Below, one piece after another: positions 1 through 21,100 of a stretch of 64,000 bases of DNA. Below the pieces are notes generated by a model. That model did no database searches. It was not told where the DNA came from and saw nothing but the letters and a program-made list of their open reading frames with translations. The first letter of the stretch is position 1. Every line of letters begins with the position of its first letter. Source of the DNA: Hyalella azteca. Its lineage: Eukaryota > Arthropoda > Malacostraca > Amphipoda > Hyalellidae. The DNA lies in the NCBI RefSeq assembly GCF_000764305.2, contig NW_025943819.1, positions 345,184 through 409,183 of the forward strand, given 5' to 3'. The position numbers and the translations under genes are program-made.

Positions 1-221
1 CCCGTGCCTCACTTACCCCGTGCCTCACTTACCCCGTGCCTCACTGACCCCGTGCCTCACTTACCCCGTGCCTCACTTACCCCGTGCCTCACTTGTCCCG
101 TGCCTCACTTGTCCCGTGCCTCACTTACCCCGTGCCTCACTTGTCCCGTACCTCACTTGTCCCGTGCCTCACTTACCCCGTGCCGCACTGACCCCGTGCC
201 TCATTCACCCCGTGCCTGACG
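1..221. repeat. 16-bp minisatellite in Wnt intron
   Basis: About 14 tandem copies of a 16-bp unit of the type CCCGTGCCTCACTTAC, with variants in the last four bases (TTAC, TGAC, TTGT). It begins at or before the window edge and runs to within about 20 bp of the splice acceptor of the Wnt exon. The pyrimidine-rich top strand means the array could act as part of the polypyrimidine tract. Open frames across it are repeat artefacts, not genes. Confidence 0.95.
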
Positions 222-238
222 TGTCCCATGTCCCGCAG

Positions 239-426
239 GCACGACGGGTCGGCCGTGCAACAGGACGTCGCAGGATATGGACGGGTGCGGGCTGCTGTGC
301 TGTGGCCGCGGCTACAACGCACAGCGCGTCACACTCAAGGAGCGATGTCACTGCAGGTTCCACTGGTGCTGCTATGTTGAGTGTAAGACCTGCACCAGGC
401 AGGTCGACCTGCACACCTGCAAGTAA
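239..426 (+). CDS. Wnt family ligand, last coding exon (3' end of gene)
   Basis: Secreted, lipid-modified signalling ligand of the Frizzled pathway; only the C-terminal exon lies in the window. The acceptor AG is at 237-238. The exon opens with two bases that complete a split codon and then encodes 61 residues and a TAA stop at 424-426. The reading is Cys-rich and diagnostic: [18 protein letters not shown], then [18 protein letters not shown], ending in HTCK. This is the conserved C-terminal cysteine scaffold of Wnt proteins, which ends just after a final Cys-Lys as here. All cysteines expected of this segment appear present. The subtype is not certain; ERCHC and the HTCK end fit Wnt5- or Wnt16-like proteins best, but 61 residues do not decide it. 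The rest of the gene lies to the left. A 16-bp minisatellite fills the visible part of the upstream intron, and a 19-bp array lies 50 bp after the stop, probably in the 3' UTR. Confidence 0.95.
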
Positions 427-477
427 TGGCCCGTAAACCTGCAAGTAAAGGGATAAAACAACCCAGACCTGAATAAT

Positions 478-586
478 GGTTAGACCTGCTAATAAGGGTT
501 AGACCTGCTAATAAGGGTTAGACCTGCTAATAAGGGTTAGACCTGCTAATAAGGGTTAGACCTGCTAATAAGGGTTAGACCTGCAC
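478..586. repeat. 19-bp minisatellite downstream of Wnt stop
   Basis: Nearly six identical tandem copies of GGTTAGACCTGCTAATAAG. It starts about 50 bp after the Wnt stop codon, so it is probably in the 3' UTR or just past it. The motif GACCTGC also occurs singly nearby (for example near 466 and 408), suggesting growth from local sequence. Confidence 0.95.
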
Positions 587-599
587 CGACTCGTATTTC

Positions 600-3500
600 A
601 TGAACCTACGCGATGAAATCACACCTGCAGAGAACGCGCACCAGCACACCAGCAAATATCGTCCTCAGATGGGAATGGGATGGTGGCGGGGCCGCTGGAT
701 GACCTTGTGAAGAAACTCATTTAAAACTAGCTTCGAATTATGGAGCGTTCATGATTTTAAATGACTATAGCTCCCCAAAATGTTTTCGTAAAAGTTCATT
801 TTAGATTACCGGTATATTTTCGTTCTGCTCGTGAAAAAATATAATGAGTTGAAATTTGAAATTATGAAGCCTTTTTGGCGATGTCACTGAAATGATCATG
901 TACGCATTACACGTTGTGACAAGAAAACATCCGTGGGCCGTCATTGGTTAATATAGGTAATGAAAATGGAGACGCTGAATTATAATGAAAATGAGGTCGA
1001 TTCCGATTACCGCGCAGGAATATTGAAGATCACATTTGTACTTACAATCATACTAAATTATTTGTGTGAGGAATCAAAAATATTTGTTTACCATCACTTT
1101 CAATCCCGGGAAATTCCTGAAATTCATCATCTGCTTCACTGATCTTAACGATTCATATTCAGCGAACTGACGCCACAAGTGACATGAATAGAATACGTTG
1201 ACATGAATACGTTGCGCCGTATTCATGTCGGGGAAACGGTTTTCCTTCCTAGGAAGCAAATATATATAGTATGCTTTTATAAGATATTTATAAAAATCTA
1301 TGTTAGTTTTAGGGTCGTACGATTGTGTAGTTTTAAGATTATGAGATATGGTCAGTTTCTGCTTTTAGATTCCCTTGACAATAACAAAACTGTCCAGTAT
1401 ATTTACAATTTAATCATCGGCACAAAACCGACTCTCTGGTGTAAACATCGATCTTGACATCATCAGTGGTGCTGGTGATGCCATGGACGAATGGTTATCT
1501 TGCACCATCAAACGTGTGGCATCATACCGTATGTCTGTCTGCCTCTGCCACTATCGCGAGTCGAGAATTATATTGACGGCCACTGCAAATCTAAATTGCT
1601 AACCGCCACTATTTACCGTGCTATTGGCCTCGTGTACAGGAGAGGTACTGACTACGGAAGGATCCAGTAACCCTTAATATGAGGCCCAAAAACATGAAAA
1701 TTTGTGGCGGTTAGACTTGGAAAGTTGCACTGGTCGCCACTACTGTTCCGTGTTCAAGAACTTTAAAATATACCACGCAAGCGCGCATTTTCCGCTTATT
1801 AGTTGCAGTGCGATGTCTTTTTCGCTACCCAGTTTCTTCAATGATGACACAGTTGACCGAAGCCAAGCATGACCAGAAACTAACTTCTGTTGCGTAGCGT
1901 AGGTTTTGTTACTTGCGCATCATTGCTGGAAATTTCGATGATCAGGATACTCCTTCCTGCAGAAACGAAATAAAATTGTTTGTGGTATCAGAAACATTCC
2001 CAGAGAATTCAACATTTATTCATCGCTTGAAACTCCTCCTCGGGAACTATTACTTCTCAGTTTCTTTGTGGTATTCCTACACATTTACATCGCGCTGGAC
2101 TGTCAATAATAACGGCAATAATCCTCTTTTATGTAGTGCATCTGCATCTTTTACGTAGTGAATATTATCTATAGTTAATATAAAAGTTTCCAACAATAGC
2201 TTTGAGCAGGATATTTTAGCCCATATTTCCTGTGGTCTGTGCAGCGTCCACTGAAAGCAGACAAACTGGGCATTTAGATAATATATCTTTATGTTTACTT
2301 TAAGGTAATTTAGATAATCTTCAATGTCTTATAATAAGAAGTGTAAAACTTATTCGTGTATAAATACGTGTACATAAATGAGGCAGTATTTGTACGAGTT
2401 GCTGCCGTAGCTTGTGTGATGTAAGTTTCTGACGCTGCTTTCTTAACCGCGACTTTAGCGCATGAAATTGAAAACGTTCGGTGTACGAATTTGGGGCCGT
2501 GCATGCAAAAATAAATTAAAGTTTGTAACTTCATCAGCCAATTACTGACGAGAAATTGGCCGCTACGTTTACTTAGGCCGCTACGCGTACGTAAGCGAGT
2601 TTCTATAGTACGGCCCCGTGGAAAAATTCTGATCTTTTAGAAGAAACTTGTCTTTAAAAGGTAAAACTTTCATATTAACATCTTTGACGGATAATATCTG
2701 ATGCAGTTAACTCTAATGTAGTGTTACACTTGATCCTCTACCTCAGAAATTACCTCGTTTCTTCTATAATAAAATAAGATCTTGTAAATTGATAATTTAT
2801 TACATCTTTGATAATTGTTTAAGGCAGGTGAATCCTATTACCATGACCACGGTGGTATTTGCGTGCGTACGTATCACAATTACATACAAAACTCATTGCA
2901 GGTCATTTTAATTTCTACTCTAGTTGCGCTGAAAAAAAAGTTCGACAGCGTATGAGGGAAAAAGTCTACATGTCAATTTCTCGCGTTTGTAGAGTTCGTA
3001 GTTTAGTCGAAGAATGTCTCGCTCTCCGAGTGACCATCCCTTGCTTACATTCGTCCAAATCTATTCTTAGAAATTAAATAAATATCTCTTACTGACCATA
3101 ATTCTATTGCAAAATGAGCTTCGTAAGTTCTCATTCCGTTTGATTATATTTTTGGTTCCTGGAGATTCAGGAATATCGTTAATCATTATTTGTAGACTAC
3201 GTAGAATGTTACCTGTTCCATTTCGTTGCGTAAATTTTGAAATAAATGTTTTTTTATCGCTGTCGAACGCATGTTTATGATATAAGTTTTATGAATAACC
3301 AATGACGGAATAAGAAGCGAACGTTTCCATACCGAAATTCTTTAATATTTATTAAAAACAATATAATTTTTCTTCCGAATATTTCTTATTTTGTGTTTTA
3401 CTTGTTAGATTTATAGATCTATGTAAATTTGGCTCGGTCTTACTGTGCAAGTGTTAAACACGTCATTCGAACGATCGAAGGTTGTGAGGAGAATGTATAT

Positions 3501-3754
3501 ACCTTTTATCTTCAGCTCCATCAACCTTTTTTCTTATCCGAATCATTTCGAATAAGGCAAAAATGCTATTCACTTCAAGCCAACATCATTGACATGTTAG
3601 CGACAGGACTCTCAGGCTTGTGCGTCAATATAATCCACGTCTTATATCTATAACTTTCATCGCAAAATGAAATTTAAATGCGTTCATCTGAACTTATCAG
3701 TTTTCGTCACTCTACTGCGCTATACTGCAGCAAGATGTGAAAAATATAAGATGA
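600..3754. other. No gene recognised
   Basis: About 3.1 kb of AT-rich sequence. The open frames are short (at most 84 codons), show no family motif and lack convincing splice signals. Nothing here resembles a structural RNA. The 3' UTR of the Wnt gene may extend into its left end. Confidence 0.6.
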
Positions 3755-3960
3755 TGTATTAGCGATGTTAGCGTTAATTAAGCCGTTAGAGCTGTCGCCG
3801 ATTTTTAACGCCGCCGAACATTCACAGCTTGCTGCGAGTCTCGAACACACAACCCACTGCTCTATTTTGCTGTACGCAATCGCCTGGCCACCTCACTGAT
3901 TTTGACCAGAACTGTTGTAGGTAACTGGGATAGATCCCACGACTCTGTGCCTGATCGTCC
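3755..3960 (-). mobile_element. Dimeric tRNA-derived SINE, older truncated copy
   Basis: Read on the minus strand this is a diverged relative of the SINE at 4628-4866. It keeps the second tRNA-like unit (A-box-like GGTGGCCAGGCG, B-box-like GTTCGAGAC) and the tail that includes the words TCGGCG and AACGGC. The first tRNA-like unit is shortened: only the region around its B box (GGGATCTATCCC) remains. The similarity was judged by eye. Two copies within 1 kb support a repeated family rather than a single tRNA pseudogene. Confidence 0.7.
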
Positions 3961-4627
3961 TATTTGAAAACTATGAAATTTGTTCACATATTGTTGCAGT
4001 GAACAGTAGGGCATTCTTTGGATATCGTCTAACTATTGGATGCTTGTAGGAAATATTGTGCGTTCACCCGACAACCTTCCGTCTGAGAATGAACGTTGCA
4101 CTTGCAACTAGATTAGTCAAATGTTCGTGTTTTTAGCCTAGAATTTAATTAGGTGTCTGTAAGTTTCAATAGGTTCTATTATGTCGATAATGAAATGGTT
4201 TTAGTAATAAAAATGTGCATTGCTTCCGATTTTCGAATATGTCCTGGTTTATTTATTTGCTCTACGAAGCATATCCAAAGTTATTATCAGGGTGCGTACT
4301 GGTCATGGAAAACCTGGAAGTCATGGAATTTGATTTTTCATTTTCCAGGCCTGGAAAGTCATTGGATTTCATTTCAGGTCATGGAAAGTCATGGAACAAA
4401 AGGCGTTTTGATTTCCCTCTATAAGGTTGATGTTGGTTATATGGCCAGGACTGCAATAAAAATATAGCTTACAGACAAGAAGGCAAGTGCACTGCAAGTT
4501 CTCACTTTCAAGACACGAGCGTGGGACTTCATGCAGGCTGTGGTCCAAAAGCTACTGGACAAGAGCCCAATCAGGTATGGCCTTGGTAGGAACCTGAGAT
4601 GGCTGGTGCCAAAAGTATTCATAATAT

Positions 4628-4866
4628 AATAGCGGTTTCAGCGTTTATTAGGCCGTAGGCCTGACGCCGATTCTTAACATCGCAGAACATCCACAGCTTG
4701 TTGCGGTCTCGAACTCGCATCTTACTGCTTCAATTTTGCTTTGCTTAACCGCCCGGCCACCTCGCCGATTCTGACCAGAAACTGGCACACAGAGCTGGGA
4801 TCGAACCCGCGCCTCTCTGCTCCAATCCTGGTACACTGAACTGTAACCACTGGGCCACCCTGCCCT
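4628..4866 (-). mobile_element. Dimeric tRNA-derived SINE
   Basis: On the minus strand two tRNA-like units follow one another. Unit 1 starts near 4862 with GGTGGCCCAGTGGTTAC (A-box region) and has the B box GGTTCGATCCC at about 4797-4807. Unit 2 starts near 4762 with GGTGGCCGGGCGGTTAA and has a B-box-like GAGTTCGAGACC at 4705-4716. A linker of about 20 bp joins them, and a non-tRNA tail runs to about 4628. Internal A and B boxes are the RNA polymerase III promoter of tRNA-type SINEs. The dimeric design recalls the Twin SINE of Culex mosquitoes, without claiming sequence homology. Unit 2 lacks a perfect B box and is unlikely to be a tRNA gene. Confidence 0.85.
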
Positions 4867-4926
4867 TCATCAAGAAGGACTGTGAGGAAGCCGACAAGAC
4901 ACAGTTGAAGAACTATCTCACTTTGC

Positions 4927-5629
4927 TTGTTAATGCCAAGAGATTACCTAACACAGATGAGGATGGTGTTGTGTGATGAGATGTGCAACTATAGAGATGA
5001 ATCACAACATCGCAGTGAACTGAACGCACAGTTACAAGCATATTCAACTTCTGATTGGCTGGACACTTTTTGGCATGCCATGAAGCTCTGGAATGTAGTA
5101 CAGATGCTCATGCTCCTGTCTTATGGGCCATGGCCAAGCCACGGTTGAAAGAGGGGTTTCGTTCAAAAAGGAAATTATGACACGCAACATGAAAGAACAA
5201 ACAGTGGTTGCCCTACGTGCTGTGGTTGATCATGTTGCACATGTTGGTAGCCTGGGCAAAATGACCATCATCAAGAAGATGCTGCTTGCAGCTGGCAGTG
5301 CCAAAACAGCCGACAATACTTATTTGGCCGAAGAGAAAGAGCAGAATGCAAAGACCGAGAAAACCCAGAAGAGGAAGGCTTTGTTGGATGAGCTAGATGA
5401 ACTGAAGAAGAAGAAAAGGCGTACGGAGGAGGGCATCAAGGCGCTTGAGCAAGCAGCAGATGAATATGCAGAAGCAATGGAGAGAAAGGAGGATTTGAAA
5501 ATTATCGCACAGTTCAACGCCATGAGGCAAGCTTTGACAACAAAGCTAGACACTCTGAAACTGAACATTAAAGAAAAAGTTGATGAAATAGCTGCCAGTT
5601 TAATGTTAGGTGTTATGGTAGTGGTGTGA
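4927..5629 (+). pseudogene. hAT-like transposase C-terminal remnant
   Basis: Two overlapping frames form one broken coding region. The first (4927-5148) ends in the same sequence where the second (5123-5629) begins, so a one-base frameshift lies near 5120-5148. The second reads GHGQATVERGVSFKKE, which resembles the C-terminal dimerisation region of hAT transposases (A-x-V-E-R-x-F-S type), and continues into a Lys/Glu-rich helix of about 90 residues that looks like a coiled coil. The N-terminal and catalytic parts are not recognisable, apart from short stretches upstream of 4927 interrupted by the SINE. It sits inside the inverted repeats of the element 4288-6329. The hAT assignment rests on a short motif. 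Confidence 0.6.
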
Positions 5630-5741
5630 ACTGTATTGACATTATCATGTAGTATCTTGTGTGCATTACTCAATATTTCTCGTGATTTGGCACAATTGAA
5701 TTCATAATCTTAATAATAATCATAATTCACTAAAATTTGAA

Positions 5742-6110
5742 ACAAGAACCAACACCAGGGGCCACGGCTATAAACTAAAAAAATGTGTTGTAACACATCC
5801 ATGCGACAACATTTCTTCTCGCTTCGAGTCACCGACATGTGGAACAGCCTCCCTGATGGCATCGTTGACGCTCTGAGTATGAACGCTTTCAAGAACAGAC
5901 TAGACGAAACTATGTAGAAGCATATGTTCTGTTTTAAAATGCCTAGCAACTTACGGACTAGGCAATAAGTCCAGAAGCTATCTCAACTAACCTTCAGTTA
6001 TGGAAAGATAGGGTTCCAAAAGCCGGATCCCTTGTGAATCAAGTCACGAAAAGTTCAAGAATCGGCAACAGGCCCTGGGCCTATTTCTTCAATGCCGACA
6101 CTTCTATTCT
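5742..6110 (+). mobile_element. 5'-truncated CR1-like retrotransposon (3' end)
   Basis: The plus strand encodes the extreme C terminus of a CR1-type reverse transcriptase: FFSLRVTDMWNSLPDGIVD, then NAFKNRLDETM and a TAG stop at about 5916. A one-base frameshift lies just upstream, near 5780. The 3' non-coding tail includes a stretch around 6055-6085 that is also found at about 40205-40230, after the second CR1 copy of this window. Severe 5' truncation is the usual outcome of target-primed reverse transcription. Confidence 0.8.
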
Positions 6111-6329
6111 ATAATAATACCAGTATGGGGTTGATTTTGTTCCCCCGTGTCTGCCTGCTCTATGCATTTACACATTTCACATTTGCTATTTATCAACTGT
6201 AGGAGATGATAGAATATGCACGGTTAGTCTTTCAGTCATGCTAACGATGTTGTATACGAGTCTTGGAAAATTATATTGATGGTCATAGAGAGTCATGGAA
6301 TTTTTGTCTAAATACCAGTACGCACCCTG

Positions 6330-7175
6330 TTTATTTGCATGGTTGAAACAAAATCTTTAGATTTTTCGGATAGCTTCAAGTAACGAATAAGTAATAGTCA
6401 CGCAATACAAGACACCAGGTTTAAGATTTATAAAGCATCATTTCCTTGATATTATAACATCCTTTTCAAAATCGGCATTTATCCTCAAGCTGCGCTAAAG
6501 TTAATGCAATATATGTTTGAAAATATTATTTTTTTCGCGCGTTGTAGTCTGAATTACCAATAATTGATTCACTTCAAAGTCATTTTTCCAAATATAAGCG
6601 ATCCAGAAAAAATTAATATTTTCTCAAGACATTCAAAAGTTGGTTCCCAGAGAGCCAGAGACCTGTCAGAGGTGGCCACAATTGCAAGTTTTCGTTGAAT
6701 GTGTTTGCGATCCAGTAAGTATAGCCGCAGTGCTAAAGGCTGTAAAGCCTGTGCTATGATACGGCGTACGGCGCATTAAAAAAATACAACAATCTATTAA
6801 GCTTAATGAAAGCTTGTAGCTCGTGAGATTTTGATTTTCTAATACTTTCATTATAGTTTCATATTGAAGAGTGTTAGAATTTTCAAGTTGATAGCGCAGC
6901 GCTTACACTTACAAGTTACAATCGAAAGTACCTCAGTCAGCTCTCAGCTGCTCAGCAATCGTAAGAATACCTATTGCCGATAATCGCTTAGCTATTTGGT
7001 ATCAACTCTCGGGTCACATGGCCCATGGGTACTTGATATTTATTCGTTCTGTTACTACTATGGATTCAATTAGCTGTTAACTCGAACCGTGACAACGCCG
7101 TAGATCATTTCTAGTCATTATAGTAAATTTTATAAGTTTACCTTCTGAAATAGTTTGAAACGTATATAACACACA
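6330..7175 (+). promoter_or_regulatory. Upstream flank and probable 5' UTR of DDX42
   Basis: About 850 bp between the transposon at 4288-6329 and the DDX42 start codon. No ORF of interest, no clear TATA element and no defined initiator could be fixed, so the promoter is placed here only by position. A stop codon (TAA, 7167-7169) lies in frame three codons before the ATG and fixes the start. Confidence 0.4.
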
Positions 7176-17589
<10,414 letters not shown>

Positions 17590-17646
17590 GCCCTACGCTG
17601 GTCAAATGTGAGATCTTGTACAGACATCGCTGACGAAAATAATTGT

Positions 17647-17652
17647 AATAAA
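17647..17652 (+). terminator. DDX42 polyadenylation signal
   Basis: AATAAA 58 bp after the DDX42 stop codon, the first canonical signal downstream. It implies a very short 3' UTR. No gene is seen between it and the RTF2 end. Confidence 0.65.
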
Positions 17653-18114
17653 TAACGAAATTAACGCAAGGCATCAATGTCATGTTAACATGTATTTTTC
17701 TTGTTTCGTTGTAAAAGTACAATTTCCATCTACCACTAGATTTAATCCACGATGTTAGTAAGATGATACCTTCAGCCAAAACGGTTCTATTAAGCCTAGT
17801 GTCGCCCAATCTGTTTAATTGACGCATAAAATGATAAATGTTGAGCGGCCCATGCAGCACAATGCCACTTAAGACGAAAACATGCAATGATGGATAAATG
17901 TTTATTATTTAGTACAAACGTTAGAAGTGAAAACGGTCGTTCAGTTGGAAATAGCGTTTGAACAAATTCAAGGTGTATATAATTTCGCTACTGCATTTTG
18001 TCATCCATTAACCTTGCATGTACTATAAGTTGTAGTAAATATATACGAAATCCATTTTTACTAACTTATCCGCAGTGTGTAAATGAAGTCAAATTTCCCA
18101 TATAGATATGATAA

Positions 18115-18120
18115 TTTATT
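18115..18120 (-). terminator. RTF2 polyadenylation signal
   Basis: AATAAA on the minus strand (TTTATT on plus), 18 bp after the RTF2 stop codon. A second one lies near 17899-17904. The transcripts of DDX42 and RTF2 converge with about 460 bp between signals. Confidence 0.55.
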
Positions 18121-18137
18121 AGCACCGGAAGTATGTC

Positions 18138-21100
18138 TTAATAATACTGCGGATTGCACGTCACCCAATTAGACTTGAGCTTCTTCTGCGCGGACTTGTG
18201 TGTGTCAAATATGCTCTTGTAGACCTCGGAATGCTTAGGGTTGTTAGCGACCGAGTATTCCTTGGATCGTACGTGTGAGAACTCCGTGTCGCGTAGGATG
18301 GAAGACGCCAGGCCACTTACGCTCACTCCCGCCTTGCCTGCTTTCTGGTGTCCGTTTCTGGTGCCTGATGGTCCTGCTTCGTTTGCGCTGCCTGTGTTCA
18401 TACATGGCGAGGTTTACGCTAAAGTTTCTCATTCACATAATCGTTTTTTTTACCCGCATGATGTTGCTATTTATTATATTTTGCCTATTTTTCCAACTCC
18501 ATCATACCAATATTCATAAATATATGCATAATTCATCACAATATATCATTATTCATACAGAAAAAAAATCGAGATATTGCCTGCTCAATGATTCAAAGTC
18601 ATATATGTAACTCTCGAGTAACGTTTAATTAGCCACTGCCATCAGTTATTTCTGTTGTCATTGCTCAAGTTTTTATTTGTAATCTGGCAGACTCCTGATA
18701 ATGATACAATTATATCTCAAATTATCCATTCGCCATGAATGGCGCCGGTCGTCTCTATGAACACTTGTAACATCAGAAAACTAAATAAATAATAATATTT
18801 ACAAGATGGAAATCTCTCAGTACTGTATGACTCACCACTTTTATGTTTCTTCTCCTGACTTGTACACTCAGCAGAGTCATTCTCAGCTTTCCTTTTATCT
18901 TTCTTTTCTTTTTTTGGTTCCTTAGCCTTCTTCCTGCGTTCAGCCATCTTGGCTGCAGCTTCTGTCAGCTGATCGGCGTCAGGGTTGAGAATGATGACGT
19001 CATCGGCCTGAATCTCGATGCCGCACGCGCAGCACACGTCCGTGTTCAGCTGGAAAACATGACCTTAAATATTATATTTGTAATTAATGTAGAAAAGCTG
19101 TAAGGCCTTTGAACGAATTTAATTAATCAATCGCAGTATTTCAATTTTTTGTGAGAGCTGTAGAGGCGTTGTTTCGTGTTAAGATTAAGATTATTACGTC
19201 AAAGAACATAATCTTATTTGATTAACCCTTGTTTATTATATAGTGTATAAGTATGTGCATTTGTTTAAAGATATTTTTGAAGCTTCTCTTGATGGAACTA
19301 AATCGAGTCATTCGTCGCTATTCTTGATGAAACATGCATACTGTCGACGAATTAATAATGTCTAGTAGTTTTGCTTGACTCCGGTTAGTCGCGTTAAAGA
19401 TCGAACAAAATTCGGAGTTAATTTGGTCGAATTTTGACTAATTCATTGCCAAGCAAATTATAAAAATTCGATTTTTTCCGACCAATTCCTGACGACCATC
19501 GTAGATGAACACTAGAACCATAATGATGCCTACTTCGAAATGACAAAAATGAAACTATCTAAAACGTTATAATTTGTGTAAGAAGTAACTTATACCAACG
19601 AGTGATAATAGGCTGCGAATCTCGTGAGTAGTAATAGGGCAAATTAAAGCAAGATTACTGAAAAGTAAATGAGCAAATTAAAGCCAGATTTTTTAACACA
19701 CAATAAAATCGAATTAAAAACACACTATAAAATCGAAAGGTGAACTTAAACTGCACACACACCTCACGGACAGCCCTGTTGGACACAACACAACCGCAGC
19801 GCCAGGCGAAGCAGAAGCCGTGCTTGCCGTTCATCTCGAGGCCCGACACGGGGCAGATCCACGGCGCTCGGCCGACCTCGACGGTCTCGCCGCCGCGCTG
19901 CTGCTCCTCTCCTTCGTACGCGGGGTTGGCGGTCAACCGCAGCTCCTTTACGTCCTTCAGGCCGCGGATGTGACTAATGTTACAAGACTCCTGCACACAC
20001 AACCACACTTGATACTACACACAGAGTTACGTTTTAAGGACATCGAAATCTGTTCTAGGTTTATTCCGATTTGAAACAATCACATACGAGCTTACTTGAT
20101 ACTTCACTCATATAGATTTATTCTATGATTTTTTACAGGCATAGAAATTTGTTCAACATTATATAGATTAATCAAACGCAGCTCTTTCTTTGGCCTTTCA
20201 GGCTGCGTATACGACTTAAGGCCCTGATTGAGACCCGAGAGGCTTCTAACAGGCTGGGCTCTCCCCTATGCGTTTCTTCACTAATTAGGATAGACTTTAC
20301 TCCACTCGCAAATGAGATGGCGATATGGATTTTTCCATACTTACCCATTTATTTATTTATAAGCGTCGACCAGTAACAAAAAATATGTAAACTTTGCATT
20401 AAAAGAGTTTTAATGAGAGGAAATTTCAACAAACTTTGAATATTATTGTTCATCGTGTCTGCGAATTTTTTACTTTTTTCGAGATGTAAACGGGTTGTAA
20501 TTTTTATTCTCCATTGAATGGTATACTCGCCATTCCATGATCAGCCTCCTTGTTGTAGATATTTTCTACCGAAAAATAGTTATGATCGAGTCTGCTGATA
20601 CACAGAGGGAAAATCCCGCATACTAGCTGCTCAAATGGAGACGTTGTGCAATGTTTGAGGGGAAAGAGACGTCGTAAATTAGTGAACTGTCAGTTCACGA
20701 CGGGCGGCGTGGTGAAGGCGAACTCAATGAGGGGCGAGAAATGATACGTGGCTAGTGGTCGGCATAGTCCAATTAGTTATAGCCGACCGCTGGCCATTCC
20801 TCGGCCACTTGAAAGCGACCAGTTGCCGCGAAGAAGGGTCTGGCTAGGATATCATATTAGAATGAGTACAAGCTCGAGGGTAGCGACTGGCCGAGCTTTG
20901 GGCAGATCAAGGATTTTACACGATGGTCGCGAAAACCTCGCTCTCAGACTTGCGCTGCATTTTGACTACAAGCCTTAAGTAACAGGACTTCTGCATGCGC
21001 GAGCAAAATTGATAGATTTCTTATAAGATTAATTACTGAAGTCGAGATTTGTCCTAATATTTTCAAATTTAAAACTTCAAATTTTGAGATCTGTTACCAG

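Larger units (their letters stand above)
4288..6329 (+). mobile_element. hAT-like DNA transposon with nested insertions
   Basis: The ends are perfect 15-bp terminal inverted repeats: CAGGGTGCGTACTGG at 4288-4302 and its reverse complement at 6315-6329. Weaker inverted similarity (GTCATGGAA-type words) continues inside. The CAGGGTG start and the encoded C-terminal transposase motif fit the hAT superfamily. The expected 8-bp target duplication is not clear (gttattat on the left, tttatttg on the right), so ends or flanks may have decayed. Inside lie a dimeric SINE (4628-4866), a broken transposase frame (4927-5629) and a CR1 3' end (about 5742-6110), both younger inserts. It is probably inactive. 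Confidence 0.75.

Noticed and set aside
478..586. Telomeric repeat because of GGGTTAG
   Set aside because: The unit is 19 bp long and only a part resembles a telomere word; it is a local minisatellite.
4697..4866. Genuine tRNA gene
   Set aside because: The tRNA-like parts lack a complete cloverleaf, come as a dimer with a SINE-type tail and have a related copy 0.9 kb away.
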